A stretch of 64,000 nt of DNA, from the NCBI RefSeq assembly GCF_009826895.1, contig NZ_WUMV01000007.1, positions 372,001 through 436,000 on the forward strand, given 5' to 3'. Position numbers and translations under genes: made by a program. Origin of the DNA: Stappia sediminis (GTDB lineage Bacteria; Pseudomonadota; Alphaproteobacteria; Rhizobiales; Stappiaceae). The notes beneath the pieces are model-generated. The model did not search any database, was not told the origin of the DNA, and worked only from the letters and a program-made list of their open reading frames with translations. Shown in pieces: positions 50,566-60,210 of this stretch (positions are counted from its first letter, which is position 1; each line of letters starts with the position of its first letter).

Positions 50566-50688
50566 TTACAATACATTGGAGGAGCGCTCGTCGCATGACA
50601 AGCGTGTGAGAAAAGAAATACCCAATGGCCCGCGATCCGTCGCCGCGGCGACGCTGCCCGCAATGCCGATGAGGGCAGAAAGCACCAT
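50566..50688 (-). CDS. Possible 40-residue small protein
   Basis: A short frame in the otherwise empty 50473-50840 gap. Its ATG at 50688 has GGGAGGA about five bases upstream. The first 20 residues are hydrophobic (MVLSALIGIAGSVAAA), like a signal or membrane segment; the rest is not (RLSCDERSSNVL). It precedes coxG on the same strand. I do not recognise it. Chance occurrence is quite possible in GC-rich DNA. The remaining bases of the gap must carry the coxG promoter; nothing else stands out. Confidence 0.25.
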   Translation of the reverse strand: MVLSALIGIAGSVAAATDRGPLGISFLTRLSCDERSSNVL

Positions 50689-50840
50689 CCATTCCTCCCG
50701 ATAAATGCGTGCCTTGAAGCTTTTGTTTTCAAAAACGACCAAACCCGGCGGGAATTGTCAAAATATTTCGGGAAAGCGCCTGCATGATGATGCAAGGCGC
50801 CCCTCGCGAAGGCCACGAACGCCACCTGACTTGTTGACCA

Positions 50841-51863
50841 ATGCCTCGCCCGGTCCTAATGCGTTGCGGATCGTCCATTCCAACATTAAGCGAGCCCGAC
50901 TTGTCTGCCCTTTCCCGATCTTCCGCCATGCCGGAACCCGCACCGCGCGGGAAAACGCCCGCCGAGCACTGGCCAGTCGTTCTGGAAACGCGCGGCTGGG
51001 AGGATTACGCGCTCATCGACATGGGGCACGGGCGCAAGATGGAACGTTATGGCCCGGTGACGGTCGTGCGGCCCGAACCGCAGGCGATGGGCATTCCGCG
51101 CCTGAAGGAAGCCGCGTGGGAGGGCGCCGACGCGGTATTTACCGGTGACGTGGATGAAGAAGGCCCGGGCCGCTGGCGCTTCAACCGCGACCTGCCCGAA
51201 ACCTGGGAGATGGCGTTCGGCCCTGCCCGTTTCCATGGCCGCTTCATGTCGTTTCGTCATGTCGGCGTCTTTCCCGAGCAGGCGGCCCACTGGGAGTGGA
51301 TCGTCGATCAGGTGAAGGCGGCGAAGCGCCCGCTCAAGGTGCTGAACCTCTTCGGCTATACCGGGCTTGCCTCTCTTTTGCCGGCCGCCGCCGGCGCGGA
51401 AGTCACCCACATCGACGCATCGAAGAAGGCGATCGGCTGGGCGCGCGAAAACCAGGCGCTGTCGGGTCTCGATAATCTTCCGATCCGCTGGATCTGCGAG
51501 GATGCATCCAAGTTCGTTTCCCGCGAGATCCGGCGCGGCAACACCTATGACGGCATCATTCTCGATCCCCCGAAATACGGGCGCGGACCCAAGGGCGAGG
51601 TCTGGGATCTCTTCACCAGCCTTCCCGGCATGCTCTACGACCTTGAAAAGCTGCTTTCGCCGGAAGCGCGCTTCATGATCCTGACGGCCTACGCGATCCG
51701 CTCGAGCTTCGTCGCCATCCACGAGCTGATGAACGAGGCGCTCCACCGCCGCGGCGGGCTGATCGAATCCGGCGAACTCGTCATTCGCGAGGAACGCGGG
51801 CGCGAAGGTAAGCCGGCGCGCGCCCTTTCGACCTCCCTCTTCAGCCGCTGGAGCGCACCATGA
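50841..51863 (+). CDS. Class I SAM-dependent (RlmI-like) methyltransferase
   Basis: A Rossmann-fold methyltransferase of about 310-340 residues. The start is unclear: ATG at 50841 or at 50928; neither has a good ribosome site. Motif I is LNLFGYTGLASLLPAAAGAEVTHIDASKKAIGWARENQ, and the catalytic motif IV is LDPPKYGRGPKGE, as in RlmI/RlmKL-type enzymes that methylate cytosine C5 or guanine N2 in 23S rRNA. No N-terminal PUA domain is obvious. Its stop overlaps the next gene, another RNA methyltransferase, by four bases, which supports an RNA target. Confidence 0.82.
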   Translation: MPRPVLMRCGSSIPTLSEPDLSALSRSSAMPEPAPRGKTPAEHWPVVLETRGWEDYALIDMGHGRKMERYGPVTVVRPEPQAMGIPRLKEAAWEGADAVFTGDVDEEGPGRWRFNRDLPETWEMAFGPARFHGRFMSFRHVGVFPEQAAHWEWIVDQVKAAKRPLKVLNLFGYTGLASLLPAAAGAEVTHIDASKKAIGWARENQALSGLDNLPIRWICEDASKFVSREIRRGNTYDGIILDPPKYGRGPKGEVWDLFTSLPGMLYDLEKLLSPEARFMILTAYAIRSSFVAIHELMNEALHRRGGLIESGELVIREERGREGKPARALSTSLFSRWSAP

Positions 51864-52702
51864 CGGGCCAAAATCCGGACCGCCCGCGCGCGGGCGCGGT
51901 CAAGCAGATCACTTCGCACTCGAACCCGCTGGTCAAGGAGATCAAGGGGCTGGTGGGCATGCGCAAGCACCGCACGCAATCCGGCCTTTTCGTCGCCGAA
52001 GGGCTGAAGCTCGCGACGGATGCGCTCGATGCCGGCTGGAGCGTGCGCTATCTCGCGCTCGGACCCGACGTTCGCGACAACGACCGCGCCCAGCAGGCGG
52101 CGGCAAGGGCACGCGCCAAAGGCGCGCTCATCCTTGAAATGCCGACGCAGATCCTCTCCGCCATTACCCGGCGCGACAACCCGCAGATGGTCGTCGGCGT
52201 CTATGAGCAAAAGCTGCTGGCGCCGCAGGACATCCGCCCGGAAGGAACGCATGTGTGGATCGCGCTCGACCATGTGCGTGACCCGGGCAACCTCGGCACG
52301 ATCATCCGCACCGCCGATGCGGTCGGCGCAAGCGGCGTAATCCTCGTGGGCGAGACGACCGATCCCTTCGCCGTTGAAGCGGTACGTGCGACAATGGGTT
52401 CGCTGTTTCACGTGCCCCTCGTGAAGATGAGCCGCGAAGACTTCAAATCCTTTGCCGGCAAATGGCCGGGCACCGTCGCCGGCACGCACCTGAAGGGCGA
52501 AGAGGACTACCGCGAAGTCGAATACCTGTCGCCGACGCTGCTTCTCATGGGCAACGAACAGGCCGGCCTTCCCGACGATATGGCCGAAACCTGCAACGAG
52601 CTTTTGCGTATCCCGCAACTGGGCCAGGCCGACAGCCTGAACCTTGCCGTCGCCACGGCCGTGATGCTGTTCGAGATCCAGCGCCCGAGGCTGAAACTTT
52701 GA
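51860..52702 (+). CDS. SpoU/TrmH-family RNA 2'-O-methyltransferase
   Basis: A 280-residue SPOUT methyltransferase. An N-terminal L30e-like substrate-binding part (HSNPLVKEIKGLVGMRKHRTQSGLFVAEGLKL) precedes the knotted catalytic domain. The catalytic domain carries all three family motifs: DHVRDPGNLGTIIRTADA, LLMGNEQAGLP, and SLNLAVATAVMLFE. It probably ribose-methylates tRNA or rRNA. The ATG overlaps the stop of the upstream methyltransferase gene, and GGAGG at its end leads into the next gene. Confidence 0.92.
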   Translation: MTGQNPDRPRAGAVKQITSHSNPLVKEIKGLVGMRKHRTQSGLFVAEGLKLATDALDAGWSVRYLALGPDVRDNDRAQQAAARARAKGALILEMPTQILSAITRRDNPQMVVGVYEQKLLAPQDIRPEGTHVWIALDHVRDPGNLGTIIRTADAVGASGVILVGETTDPFAVEAVRATMGSLFHVPLVKMSREDFKSFAGKWPGTVAGTHLKGEEDYREVEYLSPTLLLMGNEQAGLPDDMAETCNELLRIPQLGQADSLNLAVATAVMLFEIQRPRLKL

Positions 52703-52715
52703 AGGAGGCCCCCTG

Positions 52716-53579
52716 ATGCGTCTGTTCGTTTTCGGCCTCGGCTATTCGTCCCGCGCCTTCGTGGAGGAAGTGCGCGAGCGGTTCGACTGGATCGGCGGCA
52801 CGACCCGCTCCGCCGAAAAGGCGGAAGCGCTGCGGGCTGCAGGCGTCGAGCCGTTCCTGTTCGACGGCTTTTCCGCCTCGCCGGAGATTGCGAATGCGCT
52901 CGCGAACGCGAGCCATGTCCTCCTTTCCATCGCGCCGGGAGATGAAGGCGATCCGGCGCTCAAGCTTCACGGACACGATATCGCAAAAGCCAGGCCGGAA
53001 TGGATCGGCTATCTCTCCACCGTCGGCGTCTATGGCGACCACGGAGGCGACTGGGTGGATGAGGAAACGCATTGCAAACCCGTTTCGCGCAGGTCCGTAT
53101 TGCGGGTCGCGGCGGAAACGGACTGGCTCGATTTCGCGGCGAGCGAAACCCTCAACCTTCAGATCTTCCGCCTGTCCGGCATCTACGGTCCGGGGCGGAA
53201 CGCCTTCGTCAACCTGGAGAAGGGCAAGGCCAAACGCCTGATCAAGCCGGGGCAGGTCTTCAACCGTATCCATGTCGCGGACATCGCCGGTGCGCTTGCC
53301 GCCTCGCTCGCCGAGCCCGATACGCGCATTTACAACGTGAGCGACGACGAGCCCTGCCCGCCGCAGGATGTCGTCGAATACGCCGCGAAGCTGATGGGCA
53401 TTGAGCCGCCGCCGGAGATCGACTTCGAGACGGCGGATATTTCGCCGATGGCGCGATCCTTCTACGGCGAAAACAAGCGCGTTTCGAACGAACGCATCAA
53501 ACGGGAACTCGGTTATCGTTTCCGCTTCCCGAACTACCGGGTGGCCCTCGATGCGCTTTATCGCGGCGGCTGGCGGTAA
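52716..53579 (+). CDS. YeeZ-like NAD(P)-binding SDR/epimerase family protein
   Basis: A 287-residue atypical extended SDR. The dinucleotide-binding motif is LFVFGLGYSSRAFVEEV, and downstream are YLSTVGVYGDHGG and LSGIYGPGRNAFV with NRIHVADIAGAL, as in YeeZ-type nucleotide-sugar-epimerase relatives. It lacks a standard Tyr-x3-Lys pair in the usual place, so catalysis may be lost. GAAGGAGG precedes the ATG. It is probably co-transcribed with the two methyltransferase genes; its function is not established. Confidence 0.82.
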   Translation: MRLFVFGLGYSSRAFVEEVRERFDWIGGTTRSAEKAEALRAAGVEPFLFDGFSASPEIANALANASHVLLSIAPGDEGDPALKLHGHDIAKARPEWIGYLSTVGVYGDHGGDWVDEETHCKPVSRRSVLRVAAETDWLDFAASETLNLQIFRLSGIYGPGRNAFVNLEKGKAKRLIKPGQVFNRIHVADIAGALAASLAEPDTRIYNVSDDEPCPPQDVVEYAAKLMGIEPPPEIDFETADISPMARSFYGENKRVSNERIKRELGYRFRFPNYRVALDALYRGGWR

Positions 53580-53959
53580 GGCGCCGCAAATAATGTTATC
53601 AATTCGTAAACCATAATCGTCCATACTTTGCTCAAGTATCGCGGCTTGCGGGTCGATGGCCGCAGGCTGGCTCTACGAATGGGCCACCTGATACGGCATC
53701 CGCACGTGCTTGCGAGACCATAAGATTAACAAGGGGTTGAAGATCGAACTTCACACCCCATATCGTAGGTTGCTGAAAGGGACGGGCCACATCGGCCTTT
53801 CCGCCCGAAAGCGCGGCGCAGTCTCCCTGAAGTGTTCAAATCACTTTCAAACAGCAGCCGGAAATCTCATGCAGCAGGTTCGTGACCCGCTGTCATGAAA
53901 TTGTTTCGGACTCCGTATTCAATCGGCATTTGATACAAGAAACTCGAAAGAAGAAAAAA
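53580..53959 (+). promoter_or_regulatory. Long leader region of the cold-shock gene
   Basis: About 380 bases with no convincing gene. The first part near 53590-53640 is AT-rich and may hold a promoter. The rest is of mixed composition, so the transcript could have a long 5' leader as cold-shock genes often do. Just before the ATG is the purine-rich AAAGAAGAAAAAA. A 62-codon frame at 53710-53898 has no ribosome site and was not accepted. Confidence 0.4.
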
Positions 53960-54160
53960 ATGCAGCATGGTAACGTTAAGTGGTTCGACGCCCTTAAGGG
54001 CATCGGACTTATCGAACCCGATGAAGGCGCCGATGTCTTCGTCGCGATGGACGCCGTCCGCAAGGCCGGGCGCAGCACGCTGAAGGAAGGCCAGCTCGTG
54101 GCATACGACCTTGCCTATGCCAGCGGCCGCCAGGTGGCGGACAACCTTCGCGTTCTGTAA
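53960..54160 (+). CDS. Cold-shock-domain protein with altered RNA-binding motifs
   Basis: A 66-residue single cold-shock domain. The start is MQHGNVKWFDALKG. The usual RNP-1 KGFGFI is KGIGLI here, and RNP-2 VFVHF is VFVAM, so three of the aromatic/His residues that stack on nucleic acid are missing. The rest of the fold (GADVFVAMDAVRKAG, TLKEGQLVAYDL, GRQVADNLRVL) is intact. Such divergent members are common alongside canonical CspA in Rhizobiales. It may bind RNA weakly or act as a different regulator. A terminator follows. Confidence 0.88.
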   Translation: MQHGNVKWFDALKGIGLIEPDEGADVFVAMDAVRKAGRSTLKEGQLVAYDLAYASGRQVADNLRVL

Positions 54161-54189
54161 TCCCTCAGTTCGGCGAATCGAACGACCAG

Positions 54190-54217
54190 AAGGGCGGGTT
54201 TCCCGCCCTTTCGTGTT
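54190..54217 (+). terminator. Rho-independent terminator after the cold-shock gene
   Basis: A nine-base stem (54190-54198 with 54202-54210, arm AAGGGCGGG), a TTT loop and a T-containing tail (TCGTGTTT). The next gene begins 100 bases later, with AT-rich sequence between. Confidence 0.8.
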
Positions 54218-54310
54218 TCGAAACCTGCAATCGATAGTATTTTCTGCTGTTCTTCGCAATTCGCGGCGCTATCCTGAAGTCTCGAAGACCTATACAGCCC
54301 AGCGCCGAGA

Positions 54311-55090
54311 ATGGCTTCAGCCCGTCAGAGCATAATCCTCGACATCGCCCGCCACACAGGGCGCGTCATGGTTGACGATCTTTCCGCGCGCCTCGACGTA
54401 ACCCCGCAGACGATCCGCAAGGATCTCAACGAGCTTTGCGACAGGAACCTCCTGTCGCGCGTGCACGGCGGCGCTGTGCTTTCAACCGCCGTCAAGAACG
54501 TCGGCTACGAGGCGCGCCGCGCGATCGCCCGCGATGAAAAATCGGCGATCGGCCAGGCGGCGGCGCTCCTCATCCCCAACGCCTCGTCGCTCTTCATCAA
54601 CATCGGCACAACGACGGAAGCTGTGGCGCAAGCACTGGTGCATCATTCCAACCTCATGGTTGTGACCAACAACATCAACGTCGCCAATACATTGCGCCCG
54701 TGCCACACGATCGAGGTCGTGATCGCCGGCGGCCTCGTGCGCCCGGCGGACGGTGGCATCGTCGGCGAGGCGGCGGTCGATTTCATCAAGCAGTTCCGCG
54801 TCGACTTCGCGGTGATTGGAACGTCGGCGATCGATGACGACGGCGCCCTGCTCGACTTCGACTTTCGCGAAGTGAAGGTGGCGCAGGCGATCATCGAGAA
54901 CGCCCGCAATGTCATCCTCGTGGCCGATTCAACGAAATTCGACCGCAAGGCGCCCGTAAGGATCGCCCATATTTCGCAGGTCGACACATTTGTGACCGAC
55001 CGGTGCCTGAGCGAAACGATCCGCCGGATCGCCGTTGAAAACGATGTCCATCTGGTCGAAACCTCGCCTGCCGACAGCGGGGCCGCCTGA
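54311..55090 (+). CDS. glpR: DeoR-family glycerol regulator GlpR
   Basis: A 259-residue DeoR-type repressor. The N-terminal winged helix ([40 protein letters not shown]) carries the DeoR-family signature. The C-terminal sugar-phosphate domain has [55 protein letters not shown] and [16 protein letters not shown]. Its position next to glpK supports regulation of glycerol use, with glycerol 3-phosphate as the expected inducer. A sugar-alcohol repressor is the alternative. No glpD is in the window. Confidence 0.85.
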   Translation: MASARQSIILDIARHTGRVMVDDLSARLDVTPQTIRKDLNELCDRNLLSRVHGGAVLSTAVKNVGYEARRAIARDEKSAIGQAAALLIPNASSLFINIGTTTEAVAQALVHHSNLMVVTNNINVANTLRPCHTIEVVIAGGLVRPADGGIVGEAAVDFIKQFRVDFAVIGTSAIDDDGALLDFDFREVKVAQAIIENARNVILVADSTKFDRKAPVRIAHISQVDTFVTDRCLSETIRRIAVENDVHLVETSPADSGAA

Positions 55091-55233
55091 GCAGGTTCTT
55101 TTCGGTTGACGCTCAATTTTCTTCATATGAAAGTCGCCGTGACCTGAAACGCAAAAATTACGAAAGCAGGGAGGATTTCGGCGTTGGCTGCAGGTGGCGT
55201 ACGACCGCCCCGCCCGCCCGCCGAACGATCGAC

Positions 55234-56727
55234 ATGAGCGGAAACATTCTCGCAATCGACCAGGGCACGACTTCCAGCCGCGCGATCCTTTTTGACGGGA
55301 CGTTTCGTCCCGGCGCGATCGCGCAGGCCGAGTTTCCGCAACATTTCCCGCGATCGGGCTGGGTGGAGCACGATCCGGAAGACCTCTGGACGTCAACTTT
55401 GTCCGTCTGCCGCGAAGCGCTGGAAAAATCCGGCCTCCCCCTTTCCGACGTCGCCGCGATCGGCATCACCAACCAGCGCGAGACGACGCTCGTCTGGGAC
55501 CGCAAGACGGGCAAGCCCGTCTATAACGCCATCGTTTGGCAGGACCGGCGCACCGCCGACACTTGCGCCCGCCTGAAGGCGGAAGGCCACGAGGCGATGG
55601 TGACGGCGAAAACCGGCCTCCTGCTCGATCCTTATTTCTCCGGCACCAAGCTTTCCTGGATCCTGAATAACGTGGAGGGCGCGCAGGCAAAGGCGCAAGC
55701 CGGCGACCTCGTCTTCGGCACGGTAGACAGCTGGATCATCTGGCGGCTTACCGGCGGCAAGGTTCACGTAACCGATGCGACGAATGCCGCCCGCACGCTT
55801 CTCTACAACATCGCGGAAAACCGCTGGGACGAGGATCTCTGCAACCTCCTGGGCGTGCCCAAGTCCATGCTGCCCGAAGTGCGCGACAGCTCGGACGATT
55901 TCGGCATCACTGAGGCGGATATTTTCGGCCGTCCGCTTCCGATCCTCGGCGTCGCAGGCGACCAGCAGGCAGCGACCGTGGGCCAGGCGTGCTTCAAGCC
56001 CGGCATGGTGAAATCGACCTACGGCACGGGCTGCTTTGCGCTTATCAATACGGGCGATGCCCCCGTCGCCTCCAGGAACCGACTGCTTTCGACGATCGCC
56101 TATCGGCTGGACGGAAAGACGACATATGCCCTTGAAGGCTCCATTTTCGTTGCCGGCAGCGCGGTTCAGTGGCTGCGCGACGGCCTCGGCATCATATCGC
56201 AGGCGTCCCAATCCCAGGCGCTTGCCGAAACATCCTCCGAAGAAGGCAGGCTCTACCTCGTACCGGCCTTCGTCGGCCTCGGCGCGCCGCATTGGGACCC
56301 GGATGCGCGCGGCGCGATCTTCGGGCTGACGCGCGCAAGCGGCCCGGCGGATTTCGCAAGGGCGGCACTTGAAAGCGTGGGCTATCAGACGCACGACCTG
56401 GTGGATGCCATGCGCGCGGACTGGCAAGGCGACAAGGCAAGCGAAACCGTGCTTCGTGTGGACGGCGGGATGACCGCGTCGAACTGGACCATGCAATTCC
56501 TGGCCGACATCCTGGGCTCGCCCGTCGACAGGCCCCAGGTGCTTGAGACGACGGCGCTCGGCGCCGCCTGGCTTGCCGCCAGAAAGGCCGGTGTCTGGCC
56601 GGATATGGACGAATTCGCGAGGGAATGGCGCCTCGACCGGCGTTTCGAACCCAAGCTTGACGCGACGGCGCGAGGCAGGCTGATCGAAGGCTGGCACGAC
56701 GCCGTGCGGCGCACTAAAAGTGCCTGA
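55234..56727 (+). CDS. glpK: Glycerol kinase
   Basis: A 497-residue FGGY-family kinase of normal length. It starts [17 protein letters not shown] (phosphate 1). Then come [43 protein letters not shown] with glycerol-binding Arg/Glu, [30 protein letters not shown], and the C-terminal FGGY-type [19 protein letters not shown]. The ATG at 55234 has only a weak ribosome site. It phosphorylates glycerol to glycerol 3-phosphate in the cytoplasm. GlpR lies 143 bases upstream. The 263 bases after it contain no gene and likely the peroxiredoxin promoter. Confidence 0.96.
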   Translation: MSGNILAIDQGTTSSRAILFDGTFRPGAIAQAEFPQHFPRSGWVEHDPEDLWTSTLSVCREALEKSGLPLSDVAAIGITNQRETTLVWDRKTGKPVYNAIVWQDRRTADTCARLKAEGHEAMVTAKTGLLLDPYFSGTKLSWILNNVEGAQAKAQAGDLVFGTVDSWIIWRLTGGKVHVTDATNAARTLLYNIAENRWDEDLCNLLGVPKSMLPEVRDSSDDFGITEADIFGRPLPILGVAGDQQAATVGQACFKPGMVKSTYGTGCFALINTGDAPVASRNRLLSTIAYRLDGKTTYALEGSIFVAGSAVQWLRDGLGIISQASQSQALAETSSEEGRLYLVPAFVGLGAPHWDPDARGAIFGLTRASGPADFARAALESVGYQTHDLVDAMRADWQGDKASETVLRVDGGMTASNWTMQFLADILGSPVDRPQVLETTALGAAWLAARKAGVWPDMDEFAREWRLDRRFEPKLDATARGRLIEGWHDAVRRTKSA

Positions 56728-56990
56728 GCGGGCTTGAGGGAATAGTTTGCGGGTCGCAGATCGCCCGCAGACATATTTTCCGACATCCGCGACGAAAAGA
56801 AAATGAAACGTCTTTTCGTAACGTTATTCGCGGTCCGATACTTGCGCTATTATATTTAGCAGGGTGCCTGCTCAAAGAGGCGGGTGCCGCGTGTGCGCAG
56901 TTTTTCCGATTTCCCCGATTTTGCCGCGCAGAAAGCAAGCGAAACCTCCGGCGCGGGTACGTCAACCACAAAAGACGAGGGAGACCTGCC

Positions 56991-57653
56991 ATGACATCTC
57001 TTAGAATTGGAGATATCGCACCCGACTTCGAGGCCAGGACGACGGAAGGCAATATCCGCTTCCACGATTGGCTCGGAGATTCCTGGGGCGTATTGTTCTC
57101 GCATCCGAAAGACTATACGCCCGTCTGCACGACCGAACTCGGCTATATGGCAAGCATCAAGAACGAGTTCGACAAGCGTAACACCAAGATCATCGGCCTT
57201 TCCGTCGATCCGGTAGACAGCCATGCCGGATGGGCGAAGGACATCGAGGAGACGCAAGGCACTGCGCCGAACTATCCGATGATCGGCGATCCGGAGCTGA
57301 AAGTCGCCAAGCTCTACGGCATGCTGCCGGCTGGTGCCGGCGACACCTCCGAAGGCCGCACGGCCGCCGACAATCAGACGGTGCGCACCGTCTTTGTGAT
57401 CGCGCCTGACAAGACGATCAAGCTGATGCTGATCTATCCGATGTCGACGGGCCGCAACTTCGACGAGGTGCTGCGTGTAATCGATTCCATGCAGTTGACC
57501 GCGAAACATAAGGTCGCGACCCCGGTCAACTGGCAGCAGGGTAACGACGTGATCATTGTACCGGCGGTCTCGAATGATGAAGCGGAAAAGATGTTCCCCG
57601 ACGGATGGAAAACGCTGAAGCCCTACCTCAGGATCGTACCGCAGCCGAAGTAG
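56991..57653 (+). CDS. 1-Cys peroxiredoxin (Prx6/AhpC-TSA family)
   Basis: A 220-residue peroxiredoxin. The peroxidatic Cys is in HPKDYTPVCTTELGYMA (PVCTTE). There is no second conserved cysteine, so it belongs to the Prx6-like 1-Cys group, which is supported by the C-terminal PVNWQQGNDVIIVPAVSNDEA extension. GAGGGAGACC lies upstream of the ATG. It reduces hydrogen or alkyl peroxides and needs an external thiol reductant. A promoter is likely in the AT-rich area near 56840-56860 (TATTATATT). A strong terminator follows. Confidence 0.94.
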   Translation: MTSLRIGDIAPDFEARTTEGNIRFHDWLGDSWGVLFSHPKDYTPVCTTELGYMASIKNEFDKRNTKIIGLSVDPVDSHAGWAKDIEETQGTAPNYPMIGDPELKVAKLYGMLPAGAGDTSEGRTAADNQTVRTVFVIAPDKTIKLMLIYPMSTGRNFDEVLRVIDSMQLTAKHKVATPVNWQQGNDVIIVPAVSNDEAEKMFPDGWKTLKPYLRIVPQPK

Positions 57654-57676
57654 GCGACGTATACGCAAATCTTCGA

Positions 57677-57701
57677 GGGCGGCTTCGTGCCGCCCTTTTT
57701 T
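57677..57701 (+). terminator. Rho-independent terminator after the peroxiredoxin gene
   Basis: A seven-base GC stem (57677-57683 with 57689-57695, arm GGGCGGC) with loop TTCGT and a run of six T. A textbook intrinsic terminator. Confidence 0.92.
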
Positions 57702-57713
57702 CACGACTTGCAG

Positions 57714-58204
57714 GGATCAATTCGCTGGATCGATCCGTCCCCCTGACGGTCAGTTCTTCGCCGGGGGCGATACCTATGCCCGCTCGACCGCGCAAGCGCC
57801 TTACGCCAGATCAACCTGCATTCAGGAGAAATCGCCTGAATGCAGAAAAGTTGATCGCTTTTAAAGTGCCGAGCAGCTTATCTGCGTTCTTCGGAACGCA
57901 GGCTGCCCTAGGGGCGTTCGCACCTTCGCTCGTTTCACTGGATCGAGCGATCGCGCTTCGCGGCAAGCCAACAAATCCGTGAGGAACCTCCTCTGCCCGC
58001 TCGACGGCGCTAAAGCGCCTTACGCTCGCGGGCGTTCGCCCCTCGCATCGATTCGCTGGATCGATGCGTCCGGCTTGCGGTAAGCCAAAGCTAGGAGGAG
58101 CCGCCTCTGCCCGCTCGACGGCGCTAAAGCGCCTTACGCTCGCGGGCGTTCGCACCTTCGCTCGATTCACTGGATCGAGCGATCGCGCTTCGCGCGACCG
58201 GTGC
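57714..58204. repeat. Array of about 114-bp hairpin-forming intergenic repeats
   Basis: Between the peroxiredoxin terminator and the lepA stop are three copies of a unit starting TGCCCGCTCGAC: unit A at 57777-57993 (interrupted), B at 57994-58107 and C at 58108-58204 (truncated by lepA), plus a fragment at 57714-57750. B and C share a nearly identical first 46 bases with a GGCGCT-AA-AGCGCC hairpin. Each unit then has a second hairpin: GCATCGAT/ATCGATGC in B (58045-58067), CGCTCGAT/ATCGAGCG in C (58159-58181), CGCTCG/CGAGCG in A. The arms differ but stay paired. No gene was seen here. Confidence 0.85.
57806..57911. repeat. Palindromic element inserted in repeat unit A
   Basis: Unit A has about 105 extra bases compared with B and C, between CTTACG and GGCGTTCGC. 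The extra part holds a nested inverted repeat: GATCAAC at 57809-57815 pairs with GTTGATC at 57850-57856, and CTGCATTCAGG at 57816-57826 pairs with CCTGAATGCAG at 57835-57845. A TCTGCGTTC-TTCG-GAACGCAGG hairpin follows near 57880-57902. No coding capacity; it looks like a small non-autonomous mobile or dispersed element. Confidence 0.7.
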
Positions 58205-60010
58205 TCACTCATCCATCTTCAGGGCCTTGATGAAGGCTTCCTGCGGGATCTCCACCTTGCCGAACTGGCGCATGCGCTTCTTGCCTTCCTTCTGCTTTTC
58301 CAGAAGCTTGCGCTTGCGCGTCGCGTCGCCGCCGTAGCACTTGGCCGTCACGTCCTTCCTCAGCGCCGCGATCGTCTCACGCGCAATCACCTTCGCGCCG
58401 ATCGCCGCCTGGATCGGGATCTTGAACATGTGCCGCGGGATAAGGTCCTTCAGCTTCTCGCACATCGCCCGCCCGCGCCGATCCGCCTGCGTGCGGTGAA
58501 CGAGAACGGAAAGCGCGTCCACCGGCTCGCCGTTGACGAGGATCGACATCTTAACGAGATCGCCCTCGCGATAGTCGGACAGATGATAATCGAAGGAGGC
58601 ATAGCCCTTGGAGATCGATTTCAGCCGGTCGTAGAAATCGAAGACAACCTCGTTGAGCGGAAGGTCATAGGTGACCATGGCGCGCGAGCCGACGTAGTTC
58701 AGGTCGGCCTGAATGCCGCGCCGCTCCTGACAGAGCGTCAGGATCGCACCGAGATATTCGTCCGGCGTCAGGATCGTTGCGCGGATCCACGGCTCCTCGA
58801 TGGAGGCGATCTTCACCACATCCGGCATGTCGGCGGGATTGTGCAGCTCCTTCGTCGTCCCGTCCGTCATGTTCATCCGGTAGACGACCGAAGGTGCCGT
58901 AGCGATGAGGTCCAGGTCGAATTCGCGTTCAAGCCGCTCCTGGATGATTTCCAGATGCAGCAGACCCAGGAAGCCGCAGCGAAAGCCAAAGCCGAGTGCT
59001 GCGGATGTCTCCATTTCGAAGGAGAAGGAGGCATCGTTCAGCCTGAGCTTGCCCATGGCCGAGCGAAGATCCTCGAAGTCGGCGGCATCGACGGGGAAGA
59101 GACCGCAGAAGACGACCGGTTGCGCGGGCTTGAAGCCTGGAAGGGCTTGCGTGCAAGGCTTCTTGTCGTCGGTGATCGTATCGCCAACGCGGGTATCGGC
59201 CACTTCCTTGATCGACGCGGTGAAGACGCCGATCTCGCCGGGGCCGAGGTCGTCGACCGCCAGGAACTTCGGCGTCATGACGCCGACCCGGTCGATCTCG
59301 TAGGCGGCACCCGTGCCGAGCATCTTGATCTTCTGGCCCTTCTTCAGGTGCCCGTCGATCACGCGGATGAGCACCATGACGCCGAGATAGGGGTCGTACC
59401 AGCTGTCGACCAGAAGCGCCTTCAGCGGCGCCTGCGTATCGCCCTTGGGCGCGGGCAGGCGATGGACGATGGCTTCCAGCACATCCTCGATGCCGAGCCC
59501 GGTCTTGGCCGAAATCATCACCGCGTCGGAAGCGTCGAGCCCGATCACGTCCTCGATCTGCTCCTTGATGCGCTCAGGCTCGGCTGCCGGCAGGTCGATC
59601 TTGTTGAGGACGGGCACGATCTCGTGGTCGTTTTCGATCGCCTGGTAGACGTTGGCGAGCGTCTGCGCCTCCACCCCTTGCGAGGCGTCGACGACGAGAA
59701 GCGAGCCTTCGCATGCCGCGAGCGAACGCGAGACTTCATAGGCGAAGTCGACGTGGCCCGGCGTGTCGATCAGGTTCAGCTTGTATTGCTTGCCGTCGCG
59801 CGCGTTGTAGATCAGGCGCACGGTCTGCGCCTTGATGGTGATGCCGCGTTCGCGCTCGATATCCATGGAATCGAGCACCTGCTCCTTCATTTCGCGCTCG
59901 GTCAGCGTACCGGTGTTCTGGATCAGCCGGTCGGCGAGCGTCGACTTGCCGTGGTCGATGTGCGCCACGATGGAGAAATTGCGGATGTTGGAAATCGTCT
60001 CGGTGGTCAT
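58205..60010 (-). CDS. lepA: Elongation factor 4 (LepA)
   Basis: A 601-residue translational GTPase of exact family length. GTPase motifs: [14 protein letters not shown] (G1), [11 protein letters not shown] (G2), [14 protein letters not shown] (G3), [11 protein letters not shown] (G4). EF-G-like domains II, III and V and the LepA-specific C-terminal domain follow ([34 protein letters not shown], read in parts). It acts on ribosomes, promoting back-translocation or helping initiation under stress. The gene ends directly at the repeat array. The start ATG at 60010 aligns with the conserved N-terminus. Confidence 0.98.
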   Translation of the reverse strand: MTTETISNIRNFSIVAHIDHGKSTLADRLIQNTGTLTEREMKEQVLDSMDIERERGITIKAQTVRLIYNARDGKQYKLNLIDTPGHVDFAYEVSRSLAACEGSLLVVDASQGVEAQTLANVYQAIENDHEIVPVLNKIDLPAAEPERIKEQIEDVIGLDASDAVMISAKTGLGIEDVLEAIVHRLPAPKGDTQAPLKALLVDSWYDPYLGVMVLIRVIDGHLKKGQKIKMLGTGAAYEIDRVGVMTPKFLAVDDLGPGEIGVFTASIKEVADTRVGDTITDDKKPCTQALPGFKPAQPVVFCGLFPVDAADFEDLRSAMGKLRLNDASFSFEMETSAALGFGFRCGFLGLLHLEIIQERLEREFDLDLIATAPSVVYRMNMTDGTTKELHNPADMPDVVKIASIEEPWIRATILTPDEYLGAILTLCQERRGIQADLNYVGSRAMVTYDLPLNEVVFDFYDRLKSISKGYASFDYHLSDYREGDLVKMSILVNGEPVDALSVLVHRTQADRRGRAMCEKLKDLIPRHMFKIPIQAAIGAKVIARETIAALRKDVTAKCYGGDATRKRKLLEKQKEGKKRMRQFGKVEIPQEAFIKALKMDE

Positions 60011-60210
60011 GGGCGCCCGTTTACCATCGGCGGCGCGGGACGCAAAGAGGTATCGCGCGTCTTGCCGCGGAAAGATGAGACCGGGATTCCGGCAGATCGC
60101 GCAATTGCTTCACCCAGGTCCCACGGATGTTAACGGCGCACGGTTTGGGCAGGCGCGGCAATCCGGCTTATTCTGATGACCGGCAATCTTGCGAAGCGGA
60201 GGATCGAGCG

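Noticed and set aside
53710-53898. 62-codon frame before the cold-shock gene
   Set aside because: It starts on TTG without a ribosome site, shows no recognizable motif, and lies in a probable leader region.
57714-58204. Possible CRISPR array
   Set aside because: Units are about 114 bases, directly adjacent and internally palindromic. There are no 30-40-base unique spacers and no cas genes.
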